Positions 27,590 through 36,887 are shown, counted from the stretch's first letter. The stretch is 64,000 nucleotides of DNA from Streptomyces sp. NRRL S-31 (GCF_000718775.1 NZ_JOCB01000015.1:1-64000), one strand, 5' to 3'. Notes: generated by a model not told the origin, from the letters alone. Numbers and translations are program-made.

Positions 27590-28465
27590 TTGCGACAGAC
27601 CCTCAGCAAGGGCATGGTCGTGGCCGCCGCCGCGACCGGCATGCTGTCCCTGTACGGCGGCTCCGCGCTCGCCGACACCCACGCGCACGGCAGTGCCCAG
27701 GGCTCCCCCGGGGTGCTGTCCGGGAACAACGTCCAGGTCCCGGTGCACGTCCCGGTCAACATCTGCGGCAACTCCATCGACGCCGTCGCAGCGTTGAACC
27801 CGGCGTTCGGCAACTCCTGCGTCAATGAGCGGGGTTCGAAGGAGCAGGGTGACGGCCGGCACGACGGCGGCCACGGCGACCACGGCGGCTACGGCGACGA
27901 GGGCGGCTACGGCCACTCGGACGACCACGGCGGCTACGGCGACTCGGACGACCACGGTGGCAGCAGCCACTCCACGCCCCCGTATGGCGGTGCCGAGACC
28001 ACGCCACCCGCCTACGGCGACGACGAGACGACTCCGCCGCCCCACCACGGCGGCGAGACGACCCCGCCTCCCCACGGGGGCACGACCACCCCGCCCGCCT
28101 ACGGCGACGACGAGACCACCCCGCCGCCCCACCACGGCGGCGAGACGACTCCGCCTTCGTACGGCGATGACGAGACGACTCCGCCTTCGTACGGCGATGA
28201 CGAGACGACTCCGCCTTCGTACGGCGACGATGAGACGACCCCGCCCTCGTATGGCGACGATGAGACGACCCCGCCCTCGTACGGCGACGACGACGAGACC
28301 ACTCCGCCCCCCTACGGCGACGAGGACCACCCCGGTTCGCCTCCCTCGTTGCCGCACACCGGTGGTGAGGCCCGGGCCATGGTCGCGACCTCGGCCGCCG
28401 GTGCCGCGCTGATCGCGGCCGGGACGATCCTGTACCGGCGAGGCCGGGCAGCCTCCCGTCGGTGA
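27590..28465 (+). CDS. Long sortase-anchored chaplin with one chaplin domain and repeat stalk
   Basis: 291 residues from TTG 27590 (RBS AGGAAG nine bases upstream). Signal peptide LRQTLSKGMVVAAAATGML to SALA, one chaplin domain (GSPGVLSGNNVQVPVHVPVN, ICGNSIDAVAALNPAFGNSCVN), a Gly/His/Asp/Tyr-rich spacer at about 85-125, then a stalk of T-T-P-P-x-Y-G-D-D-E repeats to about 250, LPHTGG, a hydrophobic helix and a basic tail (RRGRAASRR). LPxTG-like sorting predicts covalent attachment to peptidoglycan. ChpA-C of S. coelicolor carry two chaplin domains; here the second is missing and replaced by the stalk. Confidence 0.92.
   Translation: MRQTLSKGMVVAAAATGMLSLYGGSALADTHAHGSAQGSPGVLSGNNVQVPVHVPVNICGNSIDAVAALNPAFGNSCVNERGSKEQGDGRHDGGHGDHGGYGDEGGYGHSDDHGGYGDSDDHGGSSHSTPPYGGAETTPPAYGDDETTPPPHHGGETTPPPHGGTTTPPAYGDDETTPPPHHGGETTPPSYGDDETTPPSYGDDETTPPSYGDDETTPPSYGDDETTPPSYGDDDETTPPPYGDEDHPGSPPSLPHTGGEARAMVATSAAGAALIAAGTILYRRGRAASRR
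28006..28320 (+). repeat. Coding tandem repeats of the chaplin stalk
   Basis: Imperfect units of about 30 bp encoding TTPPSYGDDE and variants (TTPPPHHGGE, TTPPAYGDDE). The 3' units around 28140-28290 are nearly identical at DNA level, implying recent expansion. Length variation between strains is likely. Confidence 0.85.
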
Positions 28466-28696
28466 CGCGCCGGGTGCCGGACCGGGTGTCCGGCACCCCG
28501 CGGCGCACGGCGTGCTCCCGCGCCGTGGAGCATCCTTCAGGGCCGGACCGGCTCCGGCACCTCGCCACGCCGTCCGATGGTGACCCGCCGTCCGGTCGGA
28601 CCCGCGCACCGCCGCCCTCCCGCCGTTCAACCCCCGCACCGTCCCCCCGCACCGTTCGATGTCCCGGTCGTCTCGTGGTTGTTGGAAGGAGCGGGC

Positions 28697-29908
28697 ATGG
28701 CCTCACGGCAGCGCGGCGCCCCGCGTCGGCGTCCGGCCCTGATCGCGGCGGTGGCGGTCATGTCGGCCGCCCTGGCGGTCGGCCCCCGCCTGGCCCCGGA
28801 CCCGGCGCCCCCCGCGGACGCGGCGCCCCCCGCGCCCGAGCGGACCGTCCCGCCGTTCGGGGCGTTCCTCGGCTCCGGGCCCCGCGGGGTCGCGCGCGTC
28901 GCCGGACTGCGTCGCTGGCTCGGCGGGACCGAGCCGAAGGTCGCCCACACCTATCTGCCCGGCGGCACCTGGCAGGACATCGAGGGCCCGCCCGGCTTCC
29001 TGGAGACCTGGGCGCACTGGCGGCGCCAGGAGACGGACCGGACGCTCGTCCTCAACGTGCCGATGCAGGAACACAACGAGGACGACGTGCCGGACGCGGA
29101 GGTGCGCTCGCTGTTGCGGCAGGCCGCGGACGGCGCGTTCGACCGGCACTTCCGGACCCTGGCCGAGCGGCTGGTGCGGTTGCGGGTGCCGGACACGGTG
29201 ATCGTGCTCGGCTGGGAGATGAACGGCGTCACCTACACCCATCGCTGCGGACCGGACCCGCTCGCCTGGAAGGCGTACTGGAACAGGATCGTCACCGCCA
29301 TGCGCGCGGTGCCCGGACAGCGGTTCCGGTTCGACTTCGCGCCGAGCCGCGGCCGGGACGCCGTTCCCTGGACCGAGTGCTACCCGGGGGACGACACGGT
29401 CGACATCGTCGGCATGGACTCCTACGACCAGCCGGCCGGAATGTCCTTCGACGAACAGGTGGAAGAGCCCTACGGCCTCCGGCAGCACGTGGAGTTCGCA
29501 CGCGCCCACGGCAAGCCGCTCTCGTACCCGGAGTGGGGACTCTTCCGCAACGGGGACGACCCGGAGTACATGCGGCGCATGCTCGCCTGGTTCGAGGAGC
29601 ACCGGCCGCTGTACAACACGCTCACCGACTACTGCCCGCACGGCGTCTGGCAGTGCCCGGACAACCCCGCCGCGTCGCTCGCCTACCGCACCGCCCTGTA
29701 CGGCCGCGGCGAGCAGCCCGCACCGCCCCCCGAGCCGACCCCGTCCCCGGCGACCACCCCGCCTCCGTCCCCCACCCCGTCACCGGTGCCCGCGCCCGGC
29801 CCCGGGTCCCCGGCACCGTGCGCGCCGCCGGACCCGGGCGGCTGGGCGGAGTACTGGCTCGGCCGGCAGCCCTGCCCGGGCCTCGACTGGTGGCTGACCG
29901 GAGGCTAG
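28697..29908 (+). CDS. Secreted GH26-like glycoside hydrolase
   Basis: 403 residues. An N-terminal signal/anchor (RRRPALIAAVAVMSAALAVG) is followed by a TIM-barrel-like domain with LGWEMNG, whose Glu174 matches the general acid of GH26-type enzymes, and SYPEWGL, whose Glu279 fits the nucleophile. A Pro/Ser/Thr-rich linker (about 335-375) and a short Cys-containing tail (PCPGLDWWL) follow. It probably cuts a beta-linked polysaccharide outside the cell. It converges on the polysaccharide operon; their stop codons share the four bases CTAG. A role in trimming that polymer is inference. Confidence 0.75.
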   Translation: MASRQRGAPRRRPALIAAVAVMSAALAVGPRLAPDPAPPADAAPPAPERTVPPFGAFLGSGPRGVARVAGLRRWLGGTEPKVAHTYLPGGTWQDIEGPPGFLETWAHWRRQETDRTLVLNVPMQEHNEDDVPDAEVRSLLRQAADGAFDRHFRTLAERLVRLRVPDTVIVLGWEMNGVTYTHRCGPDPLAWKAYWNRIVTAMRAVPGQRFRFDFAPSRGRDAVPWTECYPGDDTVDIVGMDSYDQPAGMSFDEQVEEPYGLRQHVEFARAHGKPLSYPEWGLFRNGDDPEYMRRMLAWFEEHRPLYNTLTDYCPHGVWQCPDNPAASLAYRTALYGRGEQPAPPPEPTPSPATTPPPSPTPSPVPAPGPGSPAPCAPPDPGGWAEYWLGRQPCPGLDWWLTGG

Positions 29909-31038
29909 GACGTTTCGGCGCCGCGTTCCCGCCACCGGTGCCGTACCTCCCTGCCCCGCTGCCGGGTGGTCGCGCCGCACAGTGCTGCCGTCAGCAGCGG
30001 GGCGGTGGCCCGGCGGGCCATGAGCAGCCGCCGGTTGACGACCCGCTCGGGCCGCCAGTGGTGCTTGTACGGCTCGTCACCGCGCAGCAGGCTCAGCGTG
30101 CCGCGCGCACCGTCGGCGGTGTGCCTCGCGCAGGCGTCCAGCAGCATCACCGCCACGTCCGCCTTGCGTTCCCTGAGCCCCGGATGGGCGCCGTAGAGGT
30201 AGCCGCCGGCCAGACTTCCCGAGAGCAGGGTCAGGTCGACGGCCACCACGTCGTCGCCGATCCGGAACTCGGTGACCACCGCGTTCCCCGCCCGCACCAT
30301 CGGGCCCACCGCACGCACCAGGTGCGCCCGGAACCGGGGCCGCAGGTGCTCGCTCGTCACCTTCCGCCCCTGCCACTGCATCCGGTGCAGCTCCAGCAGC
30401 CGGCCGAGCGCCGCGTCCACCTCCTCCGGGCCCACCGTCCGCCGCCGCACGCCCAGCGCGGTCAGCCGGCGCAACTGGGCCCGTGCCCGCTGGCCGGACT
30501 TGCCCGACGGCAGCCGGGCGATCAGCTCGTCCATCGGCACGGCCGGCAGCTCCAGGCACGGCGAGTCGTCCACCGTACGGCGCGGCCCGCGCCAGCGGTC
30601 GTACACCCGCTCCACCGCGCCGCCCGGGCGCACCTCACGGAAGTCGACCAGCGCCGTGCGGGCCACGTCCGCGAGTGCCCCGGCGAGCGCTCCGGCCGCC
30701 CGCCCGTCGTCGGTGTCGTCCAGCAGGACGTCCGCGTAGTCGGAGATCCCCCCGCCGAGGGGCACCAGCGCGGGCAGCGGCCGGCCGACCAGCGTCAGCG
30801 GCGCGGCGGCCACCAGGTCACGGCCGGCCCGTACCACCAGCAGCCGGAGCCGTCCGGGCCGGCCGTACGACAGCCACCACGAGTGCAGCCAGGCGTGGCT
30901 CTGGAACGGGGTCGCGGCGGCGCACCGCCCGAACAGCCGTCCCCAGGCCGGGGCCAGCGCGGCGAAGGCGGGCCCGTCGGTGACGAGGTCGACGGTGAGG
31001 GCGGGGCTCGCGGCGCGCGCCGTGGCGGTGGCGGTCAC
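29905..31038 (-). CDS. GNAT-type acyltransferase (CelD/BcsL-like)
   Basis: 377 residues of the CelD/BcsL/FemAB-like acetyltransferase group: TPFQSHAWLHSWWLSYG near the N-terminus, a central basic helix region, and AVDLTLLSGSLAGGYLYGAHPGLRERKADVAVMLLDA with the acyl-donor fold. Such proteins are frequently found in exopolysaccharide and cellulose operons, where acetylation of the sugar chain is suspected. It is the last gene of the operon and overlaps the Wzz-like gene by four bases. Substrate unknown. Confidence 0.8.
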   Translation of the reverse strand: MTATATARAASPALTVDLVTDGPAFAALAPAWGRLFGRCAAATPFQSHAWLHSWWLSYGRPGRLRLLVVRAGRDLVAAAPLTLVGRPLPALVPLGGGISDYADVLLDDTDDGRAAGALAGALADVARTALVDFREVRPGGAVERVYDRWRGPRRTVDDSPCLELPAVPMDELIARLPSGKSGQRARAQLRRLTALGVRRRTVGPEEVDAALGRLLELHRMQWQGRKVTSEHLRPRFRAHLVRAVGPMVRAGNAVVTEFRIGDDVVAVDLTLLSGSLAGGYLYGAHPGLRERKADVAVMLLDACARHTADGARGTLSLLRGDEPYKHHWRPERVVNRRLLMARRATAPLLTAALCGATTRQRGREVRHRWRERGAETS

Positions 31039-31691
31039 AGCCGGCCGTGCGCGTCGGCGGCGACGGCCGGACCGGGCACCGTGGCCGGACGGACGATCCC
31101 CTCCTCCGGCCGCCGCCCGGGCCGCACCAGCAGCGCGAGGGCGCCGAGCAGTCCGCCCGCGCCCGCCCCGACCAGCCCGGTCACCCCGGCGGAGGGCGAG
31201 GCGGGCTCGGCCGGCCGCACCGCCGGACTGAACTCCCGCAGCCCGACGTGGGTGTCGGCGCGGGCGGCGTCGGCGTGCCGGGTGAGCGCGCCGGCGACCG
31301 CGTTGGCCATGGCGGCGGCCCGGGCCGGGCGGGCGGAGGTGGCGGAGACGGCGACCATGGGGGCGTCCGGCGAGGTCGCGGTGCGCACGGCGGCCCGCAG
31401 GGTGGCCACCGGCACCCCGGCCCGCGCCTGGGCGTCGCCGAGCACCGCGATCTGCGTGGCGACCCGGCCGTAGGCCTGCGCGAAGCCGAGCGCGGTGGCG
31501 GTGTCGGCCCGCTCGCCGGGGACGGCGACCACATAGGCGGTCGCCGTGTACTGGGCGGGTCGCAGCACGCCGTACCCGCCGCCCAGCAGTCCGCCCGTGA
31601 GGACCCCGGCCGCCACCAGCGACCAGGGCGGCAGCGCGCGGAGCCGGGAGAGGCGGGAAGTGCGGTGGTGCCGGGTCTGGTTCTCGGTCAT
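31035..31691 (-). CDS. Wzz/YveK-like chain-length determinant protein
   Basis: 218 residues with two membrane helices: PPWSLVAAGVLTGGLLGGGYGVL near residue 20 and VTGLVGAGAGGLLGALALLV near 175, enclosing an extracytoplasmic domain (YTATAYVVAVPG... TSPDAPMVAVSATSARPARAAAMANAVAGAL). This is the Wzz / polysaccharide copolymerase topology. The usual C-terminal tyrosine kinase is not fused or adjacent. It likely sets chain length or couples polymerisation to export. Four-base overlaps on both sides. Confidence 0.8.
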   Translation of the reverse strand: MTENQTRHHRTSRLSRLRALPPWSLVAAGVLTGGLLGGGYGVLRPAQYTATAYVVAVPGERADTATALGFAQAYGRVATQIAVLGDAQARAGVPVATLRAAVRTATSPDAPMVAVSATSARPARAAAMANAVAGALTRHADAARADTHVGLREFSPAVRPAEPASPSAGVTGLVGAGAGGLLGALALLVRPGRRPEEGIVRPATVPGPAVAADAHGRL

Positions 31692-32845
31692 GCGGAGCCG
31701 ACTTTCTGCGGGGAACGGGACGTCGGGGCCGGGTGGGCGAGCGCCGCCGCGTAGACGTCCATCAGCCGGGCGGCGCTGCGGGTGATGCGGTAGTGGCGGG
31801 CGGCCTCGCAGGCGGTGCGCTCGCCGGGGCCGGCGGCGCGGACCGCGGCGAGCGCACGGGCGTAGGCGGCGGCGTCGCACGGGACGCGTGCCGCGGCCGG
31901 GGCGGCCCGGGGCGGCAGGTCCTCCAGGGCCGGGCAGGAGGTGTAGCGCACCGGCAGCCCGGCCGCGAGCGCCTCCACCACCGCGAGCCCGAACGCCTCC
32001 TCGGGGGAGGGGGCGGCGAGTACGTCCATCGCCGAGGCCAGCGCGGGCAGGGCGGGACCGGGCGAGCCGTCGGGCAGGTACGGCCGCTCCCCGGCGAACA
32101 GCACCCGGTCCGCGACCCCCGCCCGCCGCGCGGCCAGCCGCAGGACGGATTCCTGCGGGCCGCCGCCGACCAGCAGCAGCCGGCAGTCCGCGGGCAGGTC
32201 GGCCAGCGCCCGGACCAGGACGTCGAAGCGTTTGCCGGGGACGAGCCGGCCGATGCCGCCGATCACGAAGGCGTCCTCGGGCAGCCCGAGCGCGGCACGG
32301 GTACCGCGGCGGGCCTCCGGGTCGAAGGCGAACCGCGCCAGGTCGATACCGTTGGGCACGACCGCGATCCGCGGCCGGGGCACGCCCCAGCGGGCCAGCC
32401 GGGCGGCGACGGCCGGGGAGACGGCGACCGTGGACCGGCCCAGCCGTTCGCCCAGCAGATACAGTGCGCGCACCCCGGCGCCGAGCGGCCGGCCCTCCGT
32501 CTGCGTGTCGCCCAGGGAGTGCTCGGTGGCGACGACCGTGCGCACCCCGGCCAGCCGGGCGGCGATCCGGCCGTACAGGCAGGCCCGGTAGAGGTGGGTG
32601 TGCACCAGGTCGTACCGGCCGCGCCGGATGACGCGGGCCAGCCGGGGCAGCGCGCTCAGATCGCGGTTGCCGCTCATGCCGAGGTGGGTCACCCGCACCC
32701 CGTCGGCCCTGAGCCCGTCGGCGACCGGCCCCGGGTCGGTCAGCGTGACCACCTCGCACTCGACCGGCAAGTGGCGCAGCAACAACCGCAGTTGCTGCTC
32801 GGCGCCGCCCACCCCGAGCCCGGTGATGATGTGCAGCACCCTCAT
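31688..32845 (-). CDS. GT4-family glycosyltransferase
   Basis: 385 residues with the GT-B fold. N-terminal MRVLHIITGLGVGGAEQQLR, middle VVATEHSLGD and VVPNGIDLARF, C-terminal IGGIGRLVPGKRFDVLVRAL and the donor-binding APSPEEAFGLAVVEALAAGLPV. These are GT4 retaining transferase marks. The donor sugar cannot be read. It adds one of the sugars of the lipid-linked repeat unit on the cytoplasmic face. Confidence 0.9.
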   Translation of the reverse strand: MRVLHIITGLGVGGAEQQLRLLLRHLPVECEVVTLTDPGPVADGLRADGVRVTHLGMSGNRDLSALPRLARVIRRGRYDLVHTHLYRACLYGRIAARLAGVRTVVATEHSLGDTQTEGRPLGAGVRALYLLGERLGRSTVAVSPAVAARLARWGVPRPRIAVVPNGIDLARFAFDPEARRGTRAALGLPEDAFVIGGIGRLVPGKRFDVLVRALADLPADCRLLLVGGGPQESVLRLAARRAGVADRVLFAGERPYLPDGSPGPALPALASAMDVLAAPSPEEAFGLAVVEALAAGLPVRYTSCPALEDLPPRAAPAAARVPCDAAAYARALAAVRAAGPGERTACEAARHYRITRSAARLMDVYAAALAHPAPTSRSPQKVGSA

Positions 32846-33603
32846 CGCAGCCCCTCGACGGGCCGTCGGCGCAGCCGGTGCAGCCGGCGCTTCAGGAACA
32901 GGCGCACGGCGGTGTCGTGCTGCCCGATGTGCACCCGCGGCAGGGCGTGCGGGCCGGTCAGCCCGCCCGGGTCGATGGCGCAGGCGTAGTCGTAACCGGC
33001 CGCCCGCACCGCCTCCAGGACACGCCGGTCGACCGTGCCGTACGGGTAGCAGAAGCCGGCGGGCGGAGCACCGGTCAGCTCCTCCAGCGCGGCCCGGCTC
33101 CCGGCGGTCTCCGCCGCCAGTCGGCCGTCGTCGGCGCGGGTGAGGTCGACGTGGGTGAGGCCGTGCGAGCCGATCTCCACGCCCGCGGCGGCGGCCCGCC
33201 GGACGCCGTCGGCGGTCAGCAGCGGCTTGCGCGGGCCCAGCGGGTCCCAGGCGTTGTCGCCGCCGAGCCGGCCGGGCAGGACGAACAGGGTGGCCGAACA
33301 CTCCCAGCGGTCCAGCACCGGCAGGGCGTCCGCGAGGAAGTCGGCGTACCCGTCGTCGAAGGTGAGCCCCACCAGGTTCCGGCCCGCGCCACGGGCGAGG
33401 GCGGCCAGCAGCTCGGCCACCGACACCCCGCGCAGCCCCCGCCGGCGCAGCCAGCCCAGCTGCCGCGCCAGCCGGTCCGGGGTGACCGTGACGCGGTAGG
33501 GGTCGTCGGAGCAGTCGCCGACCGAGTGGTACATGGCGATCCACGGCACCGGGCCGCGGGGGAGCGCCCCGGCGGGTGCCGGGGACTCAACGGAAGAGGA
33601 CAT
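32842..33603 (-). CDS. Polysaccharide deacetylase (CE4)
   Basis: 253 residues. NodB-homology motifs: TFDDGYADF (catalytic Asp and metal Asp), SHGLTHVDLT (metal His pair), and YPYGTVDRR. No signal peptide is evident, so it may act on cytoplasmic lipid-linked intermediates or be retained at the membrane. CE4 enzymes remove N-acetyl groups from GlcNAc-type sugars, suggesting that the polymer contains amino sugars. It overlaps the flippase end by 17 bp and the next gene by four. Confidence 0.88.
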   Translation of the reverse strand: MSSSVESPAPAGALPRGPVPWIAMYHSVGDCSDDPYRVTVTPDRLARQLGWLRRRGLRGVSVAELLAALARGAGRNLVGLTFDDGYADFLADALPVLDRWECSATLFVLPGRLGGDNAWDPLGPRKPLLTADGVRRAAAAGVEIGSHGLTHVDLTRADDGRLAAETAGSRAALEELTGAPPAGFCYPYGTVDRRVLEAVRAAGYDYACAIDPGGLTGPHALPRVHIGQHDTAVRLFLKRRLHRLRRRPVEGLR

Positions 33604-35371
33604 GGGCGAGCCTTCGGATGAGGGTGCGGAGGGAACGGAGCGCGGGCACGTGGTCCCGGGCTCCCGGGACCCCGCCGAGCAGGAGGAAGACGACGGTCAC
33701 CGTGGCGCCGCCGGCGACGAGCCCGGCGAGCGGAGACGACGGCGGACCCGCGGCGAACCCGCCGGCCGGGACCGCCACCGCCGCCGCCCGCAGCGGACGG
33801 CCCAGCCCGCGCAGCACGGAGCCGGTCCGCAGGGGCACGCCGCGCCGGCCCGTGCCGGCGAGCAGCAGGACGGCGGTGAGGGTGATGCCGGCGGCGTTGG
33901 CGGCGGCGATCCCGGCGGCACCCCGGGAACCGGCCGTCCAGGCGCCGATCCCCCAGGTCGCGGCGATCCCCGCGGTCATCGCGGCCACCGGGTACCAGGT
34001 GGCCCGGCCCGCCGAGAAGTACGAGCGCACCAGCACGCCGGTCAGGGTCTGGCCGAGCAGTCCGAGCGCGTAGACACGCATCACGCCGGCGGTCGCCGCG
34101 GTGTCCCCGGCCGTGAACGCGCCCCGCTGGAACAGCAGCCCGATCAGCTGCGGGGCGCAGGCCACGACCCCGGCCGTGCCGAGCAGCACCAGACGGGCCG
34201 CCAGCGCCAGGTCCCGCTCCACCCGGCCGCGGGCCCGCTCGGTGTCGCCGTCGGCCAGTGCCCGCGCCACCACCGGGAAGGTGACCGTGCACAGCATCGT
34301 CGACAGCGTCATCGGGATCTGCGCGACCTTCTGCGCGTAGTTCAGGTGTGAGATGGCCCCGGCGGGCAGGCCGGAGCCGAGGAACCGCTCGATGAGCACC
34401 TGGGACTGCCGGCACAGCGCGAACAGCAGCACGGTGGCGAGCAGCGGCACGTCCAGCGGCGGCACCGGGGCGACGGTGACGGCGACGGCCCGTGTCCCGT
34501 CGGCCCGGCGGCGCAGCTCGCGCACCAGGGACGGCAGTTGCACGGCCACCATCAGACAGCCGCCCGCCGCGACCCCGAACGCCGCCGACCGCACGCCCCA
34601 GCGCCCGCCGAGCGCGTACATCGCCGCGATGACACCGACGTTGTGCACGACGTAGATCGCGGCGGGTGCCAGGAAGCGGTGGTGCGCCCGGAGCGCCGCG
34701 CTGGCGTACCCGGCGAGGCCGAAGCTCAGCACACAGCTCGCGGTGATCCGGGTGCAGTCCACGGCGAGGGCCGGATCGGGCAGGCCCGGCGCCAGCACCG
34801 CGACGAACCGCGGCGCGGCCAGCGCGAGCAGCGCCCCGACCGCCGCGAAGGCCAGCGCCAGCCGGGGCAGGGTGCCGGCCACCAGCGCCCGCACCGGTTC
34901 CCCGGGCGCGCCCCGGGCGCGGCGGGCCATGGCCGCGCTGAACGCCGGGATCAGCGCGAAGGCCAGTCCGTCCTCGATGAGCAGCGTGGTGGCGAACTCG
35001 GGGACCGTCCAGGCGATCAGGAAGGCGTCGGTGTCCCGCCCGGCCCCGAACAACCGCGCCAACGACTGGTCCCGCACCAGCCCGAGCAACGCCGCCGCGA
35101 CCGTGAGGGAGGCGGTGAGCAGGGTGGCCCTGGCGAGGAAACGGTCGGTGGGCGAGGGGTGTTCGGGGGTCGCGGGGGCTTCGGGGGCTTCACGAGCGGG
35201 GGACGGGCCCGTCGGGGTGGAGCGCGGTGGTGCGGGGCGGGCCGCGGGGATGACTCCGCTGGTGCCGGTATCCGCATGTGTCTGGGTATCGGTCTTCGTA
35301 CCGCTTCCGGTGCAGCTGCCGGTTCCGGTCTCCGGCCCCGGTGTGCCGTCGGTGCCGGGGCTCGTCGTCAC
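33587..35371 (-). CDS. MurJ/MviN-like polysaccharide flippase
   Basis: 594 residues from GTG 35371 (GGAGG five bases upstream). The first 80-90 residues are a low-complexity Pro/Thr tail; about 13-14 membrane helices follow. The MOP-family core is recognisable: LGLVRDQSLARLFGAGRDTDAFLIAWTVP, ALIPAFSAAMA, HLNYAQKVAQIPMTL. In a polysaccharide operon it should flip the undecaprenyl-linked unit, although MurJ homologues also move lipid II. The open frame runs upstream through the 21-bp repeats, but the ribosome site favours 35371. Confidence 0.85.
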   Translation of the reverse strand: MTTSPGTDGTPGPETGTGSCTGSGTKTDTQTHADTGTSGVIPAARPAPPRSTPTGPSPAREAPEAPATPEHPSPTDRFLARATLLTASLTVAAALLGLVRDQSLARLFGAGRDTDAFLIAWTVPEFATTLLIEDGLAFALIPAFSAAMARRARGAPGEPVRALVAGTLPRLALAFAAVGALLALAAPRFVAVLAPGLPDPALAVDCTRITASCVLSFGLAGYASAALRAHHRFLAPAAIYVVHNVGVIAAMYALGGRWGVRSAAFGVAAGGCLMVAVQLPSLVRELRRRADGTRAVAVTVAPVPPLDVPLLATVLLFALCRQSQVLIERFLGSGLPAGAISHLNYAQKVAQIPMTLSTMLCTVTFPVVARALADGDTERARGRVERDLALAARLVLLGTAGVVACAPQLIGLLFQRGAFTAGDTAATAGVMRVYALGLLGQTLTGVLVRSYFSAGRATWYPVAAMTAGIAATWGIGAWTAGSRGAAGIAAANAAGITLTAVLLLAGTGRRGVPLRTGSVLRGLGRPLRAAAVAVPAGGFAAGPPSSPLAGLVAGGATVTVVFLLLGGVPGARDHVPALRSLRTLIRRLAHVLFR

Positions 35372-35441
35372 GTGCGCCTCCGGTGCCGCGGAGCCGCGGG
35401 ACACGTGCGGGGTGTGCCGGGGCCGCCGGTCGCCGCCGCCG

Positions 35442-36887
35442 TCACCGCGGGGCCACCTCTCCCGGTACGGCACCCCGCCCGGCCGGTACGTCACCCCGCC
35501 CGGCCGGTACGTCACCCGGCCCGGCCGGTACGTCACCCGGCCCGGCCGGTACGTCACCCGGCCCGGCCGGTACGTCACCCGGCTCGTCGCAGGCCGGCCG
35601 GTCACCGCCCACCAGGGCCCACCAGGCGACCAGGCCGAAGCACACCGCCGTCAGCACGGTCGACGGGCCGCCGATGTCGGCGTACCCGAAGTCCACGAGC
35701 TGCCACACCAGCAGCCCGCACGCCACCAACGCGCAGTCCAGGTCCCGGCCGCCCAAGGCGCGGGTCCGCCGCAGGCCGCGCAGGGCGCACACCAGCAGCG
35801 CCAGCCAGCCGCCCGCGAGGCAGAGCAGCCCGATCAGCCCCTGTTCGGCCAGGACCAGCAGATACATGTTGTGCGGGGAGAGCAGCGGCTGCCGCCGGAA
35901 GGCCGCGCCCGCGCCCCCGGTGTCGCTGCCCGAGGACAGCGCGAGCGAGGCGTGCGCGTCGCGGTACTCGGGGAAGCCCTTCAGACCGACGCCGGTCAGC
36001 GGCCGGTCCCGCCACATGTCGGCGGCGGCGGCCCACATCGTGTAGCGGTCGGTGACCGACTGGTCGGGCGCGTCGGCGACCCGGGCGATGCTGTCGATCC
36101 GCTCCTGGAGCATCGCCGTACCCACCCCCGGCCCGCCGGCCAGCACCACGCCCGCGGCCACCACGACCGCACCGGCCGTCAGCGCCCGGCGCGGCCCGGA
36201 CAGCACCAGCTGCACGACGAGGGTGACCGCGGTCGCGATCCAGGCACCCCGGCTGAAGGACAGGGCCAGCGGAACCGTCAGGGCGAGCGCGCACGCGACG
36301 GCGGCCGTACGCTCCCGCGCCGACGTGTGCCCCAGCGCCAGACCCACCGCGCAGACCAGCCCGAAGGACACCACCGTCGCCATGCCCATCACGTCCGCCG
36401 TCCCGAAGGTGCCCACCGCCCGGACGTCCTCGCCCTGGTAGGAGGCCCCGGTCCCGGTGACGTACTGGTGCACGCCGACCGCCCCCTGCCACCCCGCGAG
36501 AGCCACGAACGACCAGGCCAGCAGCCGGAGATCGGCCCGGCCGCGGATCAGGAGCAGCACGGCGGCCGGCACCAGCACGAAGACCTGGAGGTAACGGCCC
36601 AGGCCGGTGATGCCGGCGCCGGCCGACGCCGCGTGCAGCGCGGCCGGCACCAGACCGGCCACCGGCAGGCCGAGGACCACCGCGGCGGCCGGGGCGAGCG
36701 GGCGCCGGCGCGCCCGCAGCAGCCGTATCGCGCAGCAGACGACGACCAGCGCCGACACCACGTCGGCGGGACCCGCGCCGCCGTCCGCGCCGGGTGCGAC
36801 CGGCAGCGCGAGAGCCGCGACGACGGCCGCCGCCGGCAGCACCGGGGACAGCCGCGCGGGGCGGCGGATGGGCAGGGCGAGGGTCAT
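35442..36887 (-). CDS. O-antigen ligase/polymerase-like membrane protein
   Basis: 481 residues with about 10-12 helices and the WaaL/Wzy-C family loop: LSFSRGAWIA, DRYTMWAAAADMWRDRPLTGVGLKGFPEY, LLSPHNMYLLVLAEQGLIGL. These conserved SRGxW, GxGxxxF and HNxYL motifs define O-antigen ligases and polymerases; here it probably polymerises the flipped repeat unit. The C-terminus is a seven-residue repeat (GDVPAGP/R) encoded by the 21-bp array. It begins three bases after the previous stop. Confidence 0.88.
   Translation of the reverse strand: MTLALPIRRPARLSPVLPAAAVVAALALPVAPGADGGAGPADVVSALVVVCCAIRLLRARRRPLAPAAAVVLGLPVAGLVPAALHAASAGAGITGLGRYLQVFVLVPAAVLLLIRGRADLRLLAWSFVALAGWQGAVGVHQYVTGTGASYQGEDVRAVGTFGTADVMGMATVVSFGLVCAVGLALGHTSARERTAAVACALALTVPLALSFSRGAWIATAVTLVVQLVLSGPRRALTAGAVVVAAGVVLAGGPGVGTAMLQERIDSIARVADAPDQSVTDRYTMWAAAADMWRDRPLTGVGLKGFPEYRDAHASLALSSGSDTGGAGAAFRRQPLLSPHNMYLLVLAEQGLIGLLCLAGGWLALLVCALRGLRRTRALGGRDLDCALVACGLLVWQLVDFGYADIGGPSTVLTAVCFGLVAWWALVGGDRPACDEPGDVPAGPGDVPAGPGDVPAGPGDVPAGRGDVPAGRGAVPGEVAPR
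35462..35583. repeat. 21-bp tandem repeat array in the ligase gene end
   Basis: Six units of 21 bp built on CCGGCCGGTACGTCACC; five are near-perfect and the one nearest 35462 is degenerate. They encode GDVPAGP on the minus strand. A single related copy lies upstream of the whole operon at about 39885-39906. Confidence 0.9.

Noticed and set aside
28099..28302. Minus-strand VVSSSPYEGG repeat frame
   Set aside because: Only the complement of the chaplin stalk repeats; no start context.
27590..28465. Second chaplin domain in the long chaplin
   Set aside because: Searched the stalk and spacer for a second SPGVLSGN / CGN...NPAFGN pattern; none was found.
35462..35583. 21-bp array as a CRISPR
   Set aside because: Units are contiguous without spacers and are translated in frame; no cas genes in the window.
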